From assembly GCA_900769695.1 (NCBI GenBank), contig CAAGHO010000049.1:21789-85788 (forward strand): 64,000 nucleotides of DNA. The letters run 5' to 3'. Positions 1 to 7,805 of this stretch are shown here, in pieces. The DNA comes from Bacilli bacterium. Its GTDB lineage: Bacteria > Bacillota_I > Bacilli_A > RF39 > UBA660. Both the position numbers and the translations under genes were made by a program. The notes under the pieces are model-generated. The model ran no database searches, had not been told where the DNA came from, and saw only the letters and a list, made by a program, of their open reading frames with translations. Each line of letters starts with the position of its first letter. Position 1 is the stretch's first letter.

Positions 1-1
1 G

Positions 2-427
2 GGTTCAAGCAATCCAGAAGAACCAATATATATTACTAATGTAGACGGTAAAGAAATTGATTTAAGACCAGACGGTTACTGGGTAAAGTGGACAAGTGGT
101 TTCCAATTAAACGGAGATTTTACGGCTCAATGGTGGTTTAGAGATATGAACGTAGACACACCAATCTCATTTTTTACTAATTCACAAGGTCAAAAGATTA
201 CGTTTACTTATAGGAACGGATATTATAGAAATGAAACAGAACTTAAAGCCTATGTAGATATGACTGTGGACAGTGGTATTGCAGAAGATGTTTATTATAG
301 ATATTCTCAATATATTCCATTACCACAAAATACAGATTATCTTACTTTATGGGTGAGAAGAATAGGAAATGTTTATAATATTTCTTTGATAAATTTAGGT
401 AGCGTAATTCCTACTGCAACAAATTAA
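2..427 (+). CDS. C-terminal part of a phage tail protein (cut by window edge)
   Basis: The reading frame is open from base 2, so the 5' end lies outside the window; the internal ATG at 146 is not the start. The 141 visible residues are rich in aromatic and beta-forming residues (YWVKW, AQWWF) and end in SVIPTATN. It is followed at once by a second tail gene on the same strand with a good ribosome binding site. No family is recognised. Position upstream of tail-hub-like and fibre genes makes a structural tail role likely, as an inference from synteny. Confidence 0.7.
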   Translation, partial: GSSNPEEPIYITNVDGKEIDLRPDGYWVKWTSGFQLNGDFTAQWWFRDMNVDTPISFFTNSQGQKITFTYRNGYYRNETELKAYVDMTVDSGIAEDVYYRYSQYIPLPQNTDYLTLWVRRIGNVYNISLINLGSVIPTATN

Positions 428-463
428 TAATAACAATAAATAGAAAGTAGGTGAGAGGATAAT

Positions 464-1396
464 ATGTTTTCTTTCTTAGGGTACAATTTCGTACAAGACG
501 GTAACAGCCTAGATATTGCACCTACCAGTGTAAATAATGTAACAACAGTTCAAGTTCAGAACGGTATCTTTGACCATTTTCATTTAACTAGTAATGTAAC
601 TAGTGATTATTCACCTATTAAAAATACTGAATGGGCTTATCTTGATATTATTGTTGCTAATTTTGACGGTAATATCAATGGCGGTAATGTAGATTTCTTA
701 CTGCAATATTTGACCGCTATTAAAGTAAAACGTAGAATTAAAGGTACATTTAACTGGGTTACTTTAAAGACAGTTACAGTAAAAGCATTTGAAGATTTAA
801 ACTTTGCTTTTAATGATTATATAGCCGCTAATAATACAGATTATGAATATGCTTTAGTTCCTATATTGAACGGTGCTGAGGGCGATTATATTACCAATAG
901 TATTACTTCTCAATTCAAGGGCGTATTCATTTGTGAAAAGGATAGTATATATAAATTCTACGCTGGGGTAGCATATGGTACTGGTAAACGTGTTAAGAAA
1001 ATAGGAGTGTTTGAGCCTTATGGTAGTAAATATCCAGTAATTGTTGCTAATGCTAAGACGAATTATTATAGTAATAGTATTAGTTTTACTGTCTTACCTT
1101 TAGATTATGAAAAAAATAGAATAATGGATAGATATGAAATCAATAAATTAACAGAGGAAATACTAAATTATATCACAGACAATAAAGCGAAAATTATAAA
1201 GGACTGGAATGGAAATATTTTCTTAATTTATCCAAGTTCAGAACCAAACATTACATATGATAATAACTGGGGTATGGGAAAAATAGATATTTCTTTTGAT
1301 TACGTTGAGGTTGGTGACGCAAATAACGAAAAAGACCTTATGGAATTTGGATTAGTAGAACCAGTAGTAAGTGGAGTTTCTACTACTGGAACGTAA
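464..1396 (+). CDS. Putative phage tail protein (distal-tail/baseplate region)
   Basis: 310 residues, started by ATG after GTAGGTGAGAGG. The protein is beta-rich and Asn-rich with no membrane segment. A central stretch (about residues 85-110, KVKRRIKGTFNWVTLKTVTV) followed by YEYALVPILNG resembles the receptor-facing domain of distal tail proteins, but I cannot assign a family with certainty. Only 13 bases separate it from the next gene, so it is translated from the same late transcript. Likely a structural component of the tail tip. Confidence 0.6.
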   Translation: MFSFLGYNFVQDGNSLDIAPTSVNNVTTVQVQNGIFDHFHLTSNVTSDYSPIKNTEWAYLDIIVANFDGNINGGNVDFLLQYLTAIKVKRRIKGTFNWVTLKTVTVKAFEDLNFAFNDYIAANNTDYEYALVPILNGAEGDYITNSITSQFKGVFICEKDSIYKFYAGVAYGTGKRVKKIGVFEPYGSKYPVIVANAKTNYYSNSISFTVLPLDYEKNRIMDRYEINKLTEEILNYITDNKAKIIKDWNGNIFLIYPSSEPNITYDNNWGMGKIDISFDYVEVGDANNEKDLMEFGLVEPVVSGVSTTGT

Positions 1397-1409
1397 GGGA
1401 GGATAAATT

Positions 1410-2822
1410 ATGCCATTAAATATAACGCAGAATTTATACAATATCGCAAAACAACGAATGAGAGAACGTCAAATAAAGATAAATCTGCTCAATTATGAGT
1501 ATCAGACCGTAAATGAAATACAGGGTTATGTTATCAGTGGTAATATAAATTGTGATAGTAACAATGACCAAAGGCGTTCATGTAGTATTACTTTAGCACT
1601 GAAAGATACCGCTGATTTTGAGATAAAATCTGGTGGAAGAATATGGTTGGATAGATATGTTCAGATTTATATAGGTGAATATGATATACTTGCAAAAGAC
1701 TGGGAATGGGTAAATTTAGGTATTTATCTTATCAATACCCCTACATGGAATTATGACGCTTCTACTAATTCATTATCATTTGAGGGACTTGACCTTATGG
1801 CAAGACTGAATGGTACAAGAAATGGTTATATTTCAGATATGCCAACAACGATTCCACAAGGTAGTAACGTAAGAAACGCTATGATTAGTGTGTTAAAGTT
1901 AGTAGGAGTAACTAAATATGTCCTTGAAGAATTGCCATATGCTTTACCTTATGATATACAAGTAGACGTTGGTGATAGTGTTTATTCATTACTTTCTCAA
2001 TTAAGAGATGTAGACGCAACTATGGAAATTTTCTTTGATGTGAACGGAGTATTTAGGTATCAAAAAATTCCAAGTGGTCATAATGAACCGTCTTTATTGG
2101 ATGACGATGTATGGGATAATATTGTAACATCAGAAAGTATTACGTCTGATTTTGAAAGCGTTAAAAATGTAGTAAGAGTATTTGGAAAATCAATCGACCC
2201 AACATATTATCCAAGTAATATAACTCAGAGTGGAAATACTTATACTCTTACTATTGCAGATTATCCAACAACTTTTGATGCAGATACAAGTTTCACAGTA
2301 GGTTGGACGGCTACTACAGCAGTTGCAAGTCCTTATATTAAAGTGAATGATAACAGCGCATTACCTTTGGTTAATGAGGACGGAACAGCGGCGGTACTAG
2401 ACCGTAACAACCAGTATTACGTTGCCAGATACCAGAATGGTAAGTTTATATACCTAGGCTATCAACAGATATATGGTGAAGCTAAAGACGATAATCCACA
2501 AAGTCCTTATTATGTGGGAAGTACAATAGGTGAAATAGCAATCCCTTTATCAGGGGGCGAATACGATAATATTTACACTAATGATTTAGCAAGACAACGT
2601 GCCAAATATGAATTATATTTACGAACCAGAATGAATGACAGTGTGAGTTTGACATGTGTCCCTATATGGTGGCTTGACGTAAATATAGTTGTTTCATACA
2701 CACCTAAAGATTCTACGGTTCCAAAACAGTATCTTGTAAAAAGTTTTAGTGCTGATATGCAAGAAAGTGGTTCAATGAATATAAGTATGATTGCTTATTA
2801 TCCAGAATACGAAAGTTTCTAA
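1410..2822 (+). CDS. Putative tail hub / DUF5048-like tail protein
   Basis: 470 residues with GGAGG just before the ATG. The N-terminal half (SGNINCDSNNDQRRSCSITL, then ERWIYLGIYLI-like strands) looks like the beta-barrel of gp27/DUF5048-type hub proteins of siphophages. The middle carries DVGDSVYSLLSQLRDVDATM, similar to the domain that opens the hub toward the tail-tip protein. It ends the first tail gene cluster; a strong promoter and RNA gene follow. The assignment rests on remembered family resemblance and gene order, not on an alignment. Confidence 0.6.
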   Translation: MPLNITQNLYNIAKQRMRERQIKINLLNYEYQTVNEIQGYVISGNINCDSNNDQRRSCSITLALKDTADFEIKSGGRIWLDRYVQIYIGEYDILAKDWEWVNLGIYLINTPTWNYDASTNSLSFEGLDLMARLNGTRNGYISDMPTTIPQGSNVRNAMISVLKLVGVTKYVLEELPYALPYDIQVDVGDSVYSLLSQLRDVDATMEIFFDVNGVFRYQKIPSGHNEPSLLDDDVWDNIVTSESITSDFESVKNVVRVFGKSIDPTYYPSNITQSGNTYTLTIADYPTTFDADTSFTVGWTATTAVASPYIKVNDNSALPLVNEDGTAAVLDRNNQYYVARYQNGKFIYLGYQQIYGEAKDDNPQSPYYVGSTIGEIAIPLSGGEYDNIYTNDLARQRAKYELYLRTRMNDSVSLTCVPIWWLDVNIVVSYTPKDSTVPKQYLVKSFSADMQESGSMNISMIAYYPEYESF

Positions 2823-2849
2823 ATAAGTGGAAATATTTCAAAATAACTA

Positions 2850-2878
2850 TTGACACAAGGCGTAAAGTATGGTAAGAT
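2850..2878 (+). promoter_or_regulatory. Strong vegetative promoter for the tail-module RNA
   Basis: TTGACA (2850-2855), a 17-nt spacer and TAAGAT (2873-2878). It reads into a stretch with no long open frame but many hairpins and a terminator, so it most likely makes a non-coding RNA. Confidence 0.8.
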
Positions 2879-2884
2879 ATAATT

Positions 2885-3276
2885 AAGTTAAGGAAAGGAA
2901 ATAAAAGATATATGTTCTCCTTATAAATTGTATACATTGTTGTTCGTATCCATGTGCGAAAAATCCACAACGTTCCTTTTCTTAACTGGATTTTCATTAT
3001 CATTTACTTGCCATAGTGATAATGAAATTAATTCAGCTAAAGTTGAAAAAAGCCTGTGATGGTGACAATTCAAACTAACCTATGATTAGATAGGTAGTTA
3101 GTCACAAAAAGCTGAACCCTTTTATGTGCGAGAGATAAAAGGTGAATGGTGACGTAATGCTTGGAAAAAAGAACTAAGCATATTTTTCTTATTTTCATTA
3201 AACCTCCTGTAATACGTTTTTGGTAGCAAGAAAGAGTGTTTCTTAATAGATTCACTCTTTTTTGTTGTAATAAAAT
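2885..3276 (+). ncRNA. Candidate structured RNA gene, about 390 nt
   Basis: Lies between two tail genes, begins just after a consensus promoter and ends in an intrinsic terminator (AAAGAGTG at 3231-3238 with CACTCTTT at 3263-3270 plus T-run). Helices visible on the + strand: 2887-2900 with 2973-2986 (14 pairs, one G-U), 2992-3002 with 3017-3027 (11 perfect pairs), 3074-3083 with 3090-3102, and 3118-3126 with 3135-3143. No + strand reading frame of useful length exists; minus-strand frames here cross the helices and look spurious. It does not match tmRNA, RNase P or 6S signatures that I know. It contains AAACCTCCTG near the end, complementary to Shine-Dalgarno sequences. Function unknown. Confidence 0.6.
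3231..3276 (+). terminator. Intrinsic terminator of the tail-module RNA
   Basis: AAAGAGTG pairs with CACTCTTT and is followed by TTTTTTG; upstream of the next tail gene's own ribosome binding site. Confidence 0.7.
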
Positions 3277-3327
3277 AAAGAATAATATATAATAATATTT
3301 AGATTACATAGAAAGGAAGTGTGATTT

Positions 3328-4059
3328 ATGAGTGAACGTTACCCTCAATTTCTGAGTACGACTTTTCCTAATCAAGTACAAACATTTACAACTTTTTTGG
3401 ATATTACGGCTTCTGACGCACAATTAATTCAGCAATATCAGACAGCTATTCAGTCTAATGATTATGAAACCGCACAAAATATATTTGCACAAATTCCAAA
3501 CGGTAATCAAAAGATTATCAATGCTCAAAAATTAAATACGATTATCAATACTTGTGAAGCGTTGGAAAATTTTTATAAAACTGATGTGCAACCTTATGTA
3601 GAGGGCAAGCAAATTGAATGGCAGAATATCATCAATTTATTTGGCTATAAGGGAATATATAACCCTACTATAACCTATTCTAAGAATAACTTTGTAACAT
3701 ACACCTATAACGGTGTAAATTATGTGTATATTGCTGTTACTAATCCACCTTTGGGAACAGATCCCACAAATACAACTTATTGGCGAGTGCTTTCTATTCG
3801 TGGTGAAAAAGGTGATTCTGGTGAGGGATTGTCTTTCTTAGGAGAATGGGATAGTACAGTACATTACACCACACAGAACGTAGTAACATACGGTAACTAT
3901 GTGTGGGCTTGTATTGAAGCTAATAATAACCAAGCACCTTTTGAGGGTTCGCAATACTGGGTTAATATTGGTTCTGTTAGACCTAGAGAAATTCCAGTAC
4001 AAAGGGGAACGCCAAGTCAACAAGAAACTGGTGATTTATGGTTTAGAATTGTGAACTAA
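3328..4059 (+). CDS. Tail/baseplate protein with carbohydrate-binding-like modules
   Basis: 243 residues with GAAAGGAAG before ATG. Residues about 1-105 are helical; then two copies of a small beta module follow, each with a conserved pattern of aromatic residues ending in YW (NFVTYTYNGVNYVYIAV...TTYW and NVVTYGNYVWACIEAN...SQYW). This pattern is typical of CBM5/12-like domains. A short collagen-like GEKGDSGEG separates the two. The next gene has the same architecture, so the pair arose by duplication. Probable role is surface-sugar contact at the tail tip. Confidence 0.65.
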   Translation: MSERYPQFLSTTFPNQVQTFTTFLDITASDAQLIQQYQTAIQSNDYETAQNIFAQIPNGNQKIINAQKLNTIINTCEALENFYKTDVQPYVEGKQIEWQNIINLFGYKGIYNPTITYSKNNFVTYTYNGVNYVYIAVTNPPLGTDPTNTTYWRVLSIRGEKGDSGEGLSFLGEWDSTVHYTTQNVVTYGNYVWACIEANNNQAPFEGSQYWVNIGSVRPREIPVQRGTPSQQETGDLWFRIVN

Positions 4060-4073
4060 GAAAGGAAAAAAAT

Positions 4074-4763
4074 ATGGCAAGTTTTGAAGTCAGACGTTGG
4101 CAAGACTTATCATTAAGTAATAGAAACTTAATGCAACAGTTTTCTCAATATTTTAGAGAGGGTTATTTTAGTCAAGCATTAGCGTTAATTATGAACAATG
4201 ATGACATTGATTCTGAAACGGTTATGCCAATATGTTTCAATATGATTCATACGGCTCTTGAATATTTACAGAATTTATATTACAATGCAGTAGAGGTTAA
4301 ACTTGCAGAAGATGAACAATTATTTCAGACAATGCTTAATAATTACATAAATAAGAAAGAATATCAAGCTGATATACAATATGAAATGTATAACTTTGTT
4401 GTTTATGACAAACAAGTTTATATGTGTTTAAAACAATCAACTGGAAATCTGCCTACTGATATGGAATACTGGGTGTTGATTGGCTTAAAAGGTGAGGTTG
4501 GTGCGACAAGTATTGACGTTCAGTTAAAAGATGTTTGGGATAAAACAGTAAATTATGCTATTAATGACGTTGTTACTTATGAAAATGTAATGTATATTGC
4601 TTTAAAAGCGAATACAAATGTTCAACCAGATACCACACCTAGCACATGGCAGGTATTTATGAAGTTTCCAAAAGCAAGAGTTATTGTATCTGAAACAGAA
4701 CCAACTGACGAACAATTAGAAGTTGGTGGTCAATGGTGGAAAATTTTATCTATCGAAGTTTAA
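4074..4763 (+). CDS. Paralogous tail protein with carbohydrate-binding-like modules
   Basis: 229 residues. Same plan as the preceding gene: helical N-terminal region, then NFVVYDKQVYMCLKQ...MEYW, a GLKGEVGATS linker and DVVTYENVMYIALKAN...STW. The residues aligned to binding aromatics are kept. Starts 14 bases after the previous stop with AAAGGAAAAAA as ribosome binding site. Likely part of the same tail-tip assembly. Confidence 0.65.
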   Translation: MASFEVRRWQDLSLSNRNLMQQFSQYFREGYFSQALALIMNNDDIDSETVMPICFNMIHTALEYLQNLYYNAVEVKLAEDEQLFQTMLNNYINKKEYQADIQYEMYNFVVYDKQVYMCLKQSTGNLPTDMEYWVLIGLKGEVGATSIDVQLKDVWDKTVNYAINDVVTYENVMYIALKANTNVQPDTTPSTWQVFMKFPKARVIVSETEPTDEQLEVGGQWWKILSIEV

Positions 4764-4783
4764 TAAAGAAAGTTGGTGAAAAT

Positions 4784-5149
4784 ATGGCAAGTTATAACAT
4801 AGAAATGAATGTAAAAACTGATACTGGATATGACCAATTATATCCTCAGACTAAAATAGAAAATGTAGAAAATGGTGCTTCTAAATCTGTAAGTGTGCAA
4901 GTAAATGCTCCTAGTGCAGATTGGCAAGGTGATAATGCACCATATACATTAACTTTAACAGTAAATGGTGTTACGGCTGAGAATAATATTGAGGTTGGTT
5001 TAGCTTCAAATGCAACCTTAGACCAAATTAAACTATCCATGAAATGTATCATTCAGTGTACAGCACAAGCAGAAAATCAGATTACTCTTACAGCTTATAA
5101 GAATAAGCCAACGGAAGATTTACCCATCCAAGTGCTGATTATTGGATAA
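4784..5149 (+). CDS. Small beta-rich tail-associated protein
   Basis: The ATG at 4784 is preferred because GTTGGTG lies just upstream; an earlier in-frame start would overlap the previous gene by 30 bases. 121 residues. N-terminal MASYNIEMNVKTDTGYDQLY followed by alternating beta strands with Ig-like spacing; no cysteine pair or membrane segment. Similar short proteins sit beside fibre genes in siphophages. Function not known. Confidence 0.6.
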   Translation: MASYNIEMNVKTDTGYDQLYPQTKIENVENGASKSVSVQVNAPSADWQGDNAPYTLTLTVNGVTAENNIEVGLASNATLDQIKLSMKCIIQCTAQAENQITLTAYKNKPTEDLPIQVLIIG

Positions 5150-5176
5150 GTTTTATTAACAAAAAGAGGTGATTTT

Positions 5177-6514
5177 ATGTCAATTATGAATAGATTTCCT
5201 ACTGGTGGTGGTAGTTCTGATATTGCAACTGCTGAACCAAATAATGTATTAAAAGGATATACATTCGTAGGAAAAGATAGTGACGATATACAAACTGGCA
5301 CATTGGAACTGACTGGAAACGCTATAGAAAGTCATGTTATCAAAGGTGCTACGTTTTATAATACAGACGCTAAAATTAAGGTTACTGGCACAATGGAAGT
5401 TGGTAATGTAAGTAATTTAAACTTAGCTGTTTCTAGTGGTAGAAATATTACTGTTACTTGGTCTAACCCTATACAAACTACTGGTAGACCTTATAGTGGT
5501 GTATATGTTAAATATAGCACAAGTGGAAATCCTGGGACTGGTGGTACTCAGATTTATAAAGGTACTGGAAATAATACTACAAGTGGTGGTAGAAGTAGTG
5601 TTACTTTGGGGTTTCCTAATCTTGGAACTAGGTATTACATAAGTGTGTATAGTTATTGTGTGACAAGTAATGGGGAATTGATAGGAACACCAATACAAGG
5701 TAATATTGTAAGTGGTAGTACATATACACAGACGATTACAAGTAGTACAAATGTAACTGTACCAAGTGGATATAGTCAAGTTGATATATTTTGTGTTGGT
5801 GGTGGTGGCGGTGGTGGGCATGGAGAAAGTCGAGATAGAAATTCAACTTATGGTGGCGGTGGTGGCGGTGGTGGCTACACTAAAACTGCTTCTAATGTTA
5901 GTGTATCTTCTGGACAAACTTTAGTATGCTCTATTGGTGGCGGTGGCGGCGCTAATGGGGGTACTGGTGGCACTACTTCTGTAACAAGAAGCGGAACTAC
6001 ATTATGTACTGCTTCTGGTGGATATGGCGGTGACGGTGAAACTACTTCACCATATTATCGTGCTAGTTGTGGCGGTAGTGGCGGTGGTACTGGTGGTTCA
6101 GCGTATGGATATACTTATGGAAATAATGGCGGTAGTAATGGTGGCAATGGTGGTAATAGTCCTGGTGTCACAAATAGTCAAGGATTAGGTCAAGGAACAA
6201 CAACTCGCCCATTTGATGAAAGTTCTGGTACTGTTTATTCTGGCGGTGGTGGTTCTGGTGGACAAGGATTAGGTGCTTTAACACCGGGTAACTGGGGTGG
6301 TTCTGGTGGTTCTATAGGTGGCGGTCATGGTGGTAATGGTACCTATAGAAGTGGAGGTTCTTCTAGTGAACCAGATTACATTCTTGCTAGTGCGGGCGGC
6401 AATGGTTCTGCTAATACTGGTGGTGGAGCAGGTGGTGGCGGTGGTGGCTATGCTTATAGTGGTAGGGACGGTGGTACTGGTGGTTCTGGAATTATCCTTA
6501 TCCGTTTCAAATAA
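5177..6514 (+). CDS. Glycine-rich tail adhesin with fibronectin-type domain
   Basis: 445 residues. Residues 1-75 match the whole of the following small gene (LKGYTFVGKDSDDIQTGTLE). Residues about 78-165 look like an FN3 domain (VSSGRNITVTWSNP). From about 190 on the chain is a glycine-rich domain with runs such as GGGGGGGG, ending GGSGIILIRFK, as in polyglycine-sandwich phage adhesins. Such domains act at the fibre tip as host-range determinants. The codon stretch GGTGGTGGC is repetitive and prone to replication slippage. Confidence 0.75.
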   Translation: MSIMNRFPTGGGSSDIATAEPNNVLKGYTFVGKDSDDIQTGTLELTGNAIESHVIKGATFYNTDAKIKVTGTMEVGNVSNLNLAVSSGRNITVTWSNPIQTTGRPYSGVYVKYSTSGNPGTGGTQIYKGTGNNTTSGGRSSVTLGFPNLGTRYYISVYSYCVTSNGELIGTPIQGNIVSGSTYTQTITSSTNVTVPSGYSQVDIFCVGGGGGGGHGESRDRNSTYGGGGGGGGYTKTASNVSVSSGQTLVCSIGGGGGANGGTGGTTSVTRSGTTLCTASGGYGGDGETTSPYYRASCGGSGGGTGGSAYGYTYGNNGGSNGGNGGNSPGVTNSQGLGQGTTTRPFDESSGTVYSGGGGSGGQGLGALTPGNWGGSGGSIGGGHGGNGTYRSGGSSSEPDYILASAGGNGSANTGGGAGGGGGGYAYSGRDGGTGGSGIILIRFK

Positions 6515-6529
6515 AGAAAGGAGTATCAT

Positions 6530-6775
6530 ATGGCTATAATTAATAATTTTATATCTGGTGGCGTTGATACTTCTGAATTGACTGCAACCAAATCAGAAGT
6601 TATGAAAGGTTATATCTTTCTTGGTTTAGGTTCTGATGATGAACAAACTGGAACCCTTGAATTAACTGGTAACGCCAATGTAAATCAAGTATTAACTGGT
6701 ACAACTTTTTATACCACTAATCCACAAGCCCAACAAACTGGCACTTTAACAGTGAATAGTATTTTCGCTTATTAA
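6530..6775 (+). CDS. Short paralogue of the adhesin N-terminal domain
   Basis: 81 residues, AAAGGAG before ATG. MAIINNFISGGVDTSELTAT and the later GYIFLGLGSDDEQTGTLELTGN align with the first 75 residues of the preceding adhesin. The FN3 and glycine-rich parts are absent. Probably a tail-attached cap or chaperone-like piece made by duplication, or a truncated adhesin whose tip was lost. Confidence 0.65.
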   Translation: MAIINNFISGGVDTSELTATKSEVMKGYIFLGLGSDDEQTGTLELTGNANVNQVLTGTTFYTTNPQAQQTGTLTVNSIFAY

Positions 6776-6800
6776 TATAGAATGAAAGGATAGAAATGAT

Positions 6801-7361
6801 ATGATTGTACATCAAGTTTTTGCTATTGTACATGAGGAAACTGTACAGAATATTATTGTATGCGACAATTATGAACTTGCTAATCAGATTGCAAGAGGTA
6901 CTTACGGCAATGAAGCTATCGCAGTAGACTGTTTACAATACCCTTGTTTTATAGGTTGCAAATATAAAAACGGCAAGTTTTATGACTTAGAAGATAATGA
7001 AATTGCTTACGTTCCAACACAAGAACAGCAAGTTGCGACTTTACAACAAATTAATAAGACCCTTTATAAAACAGCTAAATTATCAGCACAGAATTTCACA
7101 GACGAACAAGCCGTAGAAGTTCCAGAAATCTATCCAGTATGGACTGAGGGCGTTGAATATAAAGAGGGAGATAGGGTTACTAACGAGTACGGTGAGTTAT
7201 ACAAGACTGTAGTAACTCATGTGTCCAATTCTAAGGATAAAGAGGAAATTGGTGAGGAAACGGCTGTTACTAATTCATTTGAGAATGATGATAATGGAAT
7301 TATGTTGACAAGTGTTGAAGATGAAATTCCAACTACAAGTAAATGGATAAAATTATCATAA
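6801..7361 (+). CDS. Tail protein with C-terminal carbohydrate-binding-like module
   Basis: 186 residues. The N-terminal half is a compact domain (MIVHQVFAIVHEETVQNIIV). Residues about 112-145 (IYPVWTEGVEYKEGDRVTNE then GELYKTVVTHVS) match the CBM5/12-like pattern seen in the two proteins upstream. It ends with an acidic linker and SKWIKLS. A fragment of its 3' coding sequence recurs at 10457-10528. Confidence 0.6.
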   Translation: MIVHQVFAIVHEETVQNIIVCDNYELANQIARGTYGNEAIAVDCLQYPCFIGCKYKNGKFYDLEDNEIAYVPTQEQQVATLQQINKTLYKTAKLSAQNFTDEQAVEVPEIYPVWTEGVEYKEGDRVTNEYGELYKTVVTHVSNSKDKEEIGEETAVTNSFENDDNGIMLTSVEDEIPTTSKWIKLS

Positions 7362-7377
7362 AGTGATTAAAATTCGC

Positions 7378-7406
7378 TTGACAAATAAGGTGACAAGTAG
7401 TATTAT
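7378..7406 (+). promoter_or_regulatory. Promoter for the small gene at 7542
   Basis: TTGACA (7378-7383), 17-nt spacer, TATTAT (7401-7406); a leader of about 130 nt follows. Confidence 0.75.
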
Positions 7407-7541
7407 AAATAAAGAACAATTCATATAGAAAGTTTACAGACTTACTGTTTTAAATGAAAAATAAAGTGCTATAAAAATTGTTCTAAAACTATTTTAAAAA
7501 TTATGTATTTCTGTATATTAACCTTAAAGGAGGTAATTATT

Positions 7542-7721
7542 ATGGCAGTAGCAACTGGAAAGCATGCAGACCATAGAACCAAGGAACAGATGGCAAATGA
7601 TTTAGCACAGACTAAAAGACCAAAGGGCGCACAGGATACAACCTATGTAACAACTGGCCCTGCAACTGGTAAAACAGATGAACGTGTAAGACCTCAGACC
7701 CAAAGACCTGTTAAGGATTGA
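7542..7721 (+). CDS. Small hydrophilic protein of the fibre region
   Basis: 59 residues. The ATG at 7542 follows AAAGGAGGTAATTATT, an almost perfect ribosome binding site; an upstream in-frame ATG at 7503 has none. The product is basic and disordered, rich in T, Q, R and P (MAVATGKHADHRTKEQMAND), with no recognisable domain. It has its own promoter and terminator, so it can be expressed at high level independently of the tail genes. Function unknown. Confidence 0.65.
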   Translation: MAVATGKHADHRTKEQMANDLAQTKRPKGAQDTTYVTTGPATGKTDERVRPQTQRPVKD

Positions 7722-7744
7722 TAATTAAATAAATATATTACAAT

Positions 7745-7776
7745 GGAGAGGAATTAATAATAGTTCCTCTCTTTTT
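7745..7776 (+). terminator. Intrinsic terminator
   Basis: GAGAGGAA (7746-7753) pairs with TTCCTCTC (7764-7771), then TTTTT. Confidence 0.85.
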
Positions 7777-7805
7777 GTTATCATAAATTAGAAAGGGGTT
7801 CGTAA

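Noticed and set aside
2746..3255. Two minus-strand frames (2746-3003 and 3070-3255)
   Set aside because: They cross perfect hairpins of the + strand RNA gene, lack ribosome binding sites and have low-complexity composition.
2885..3276. tmRNA, RNase P or 6S RNA
   Set aside because: No tRNA-Ala-like ends, no tag frame with Ala codons, no RNase P core sequence; helices do not match the 6S bulge structure.
5423..6539. Several frames opposite or inside the glycine-rich adhesin
   Set aside because: Shadows of the GGT/GGC repeats, rich in T or V only; the adhesin frame has domain structure and a good start.
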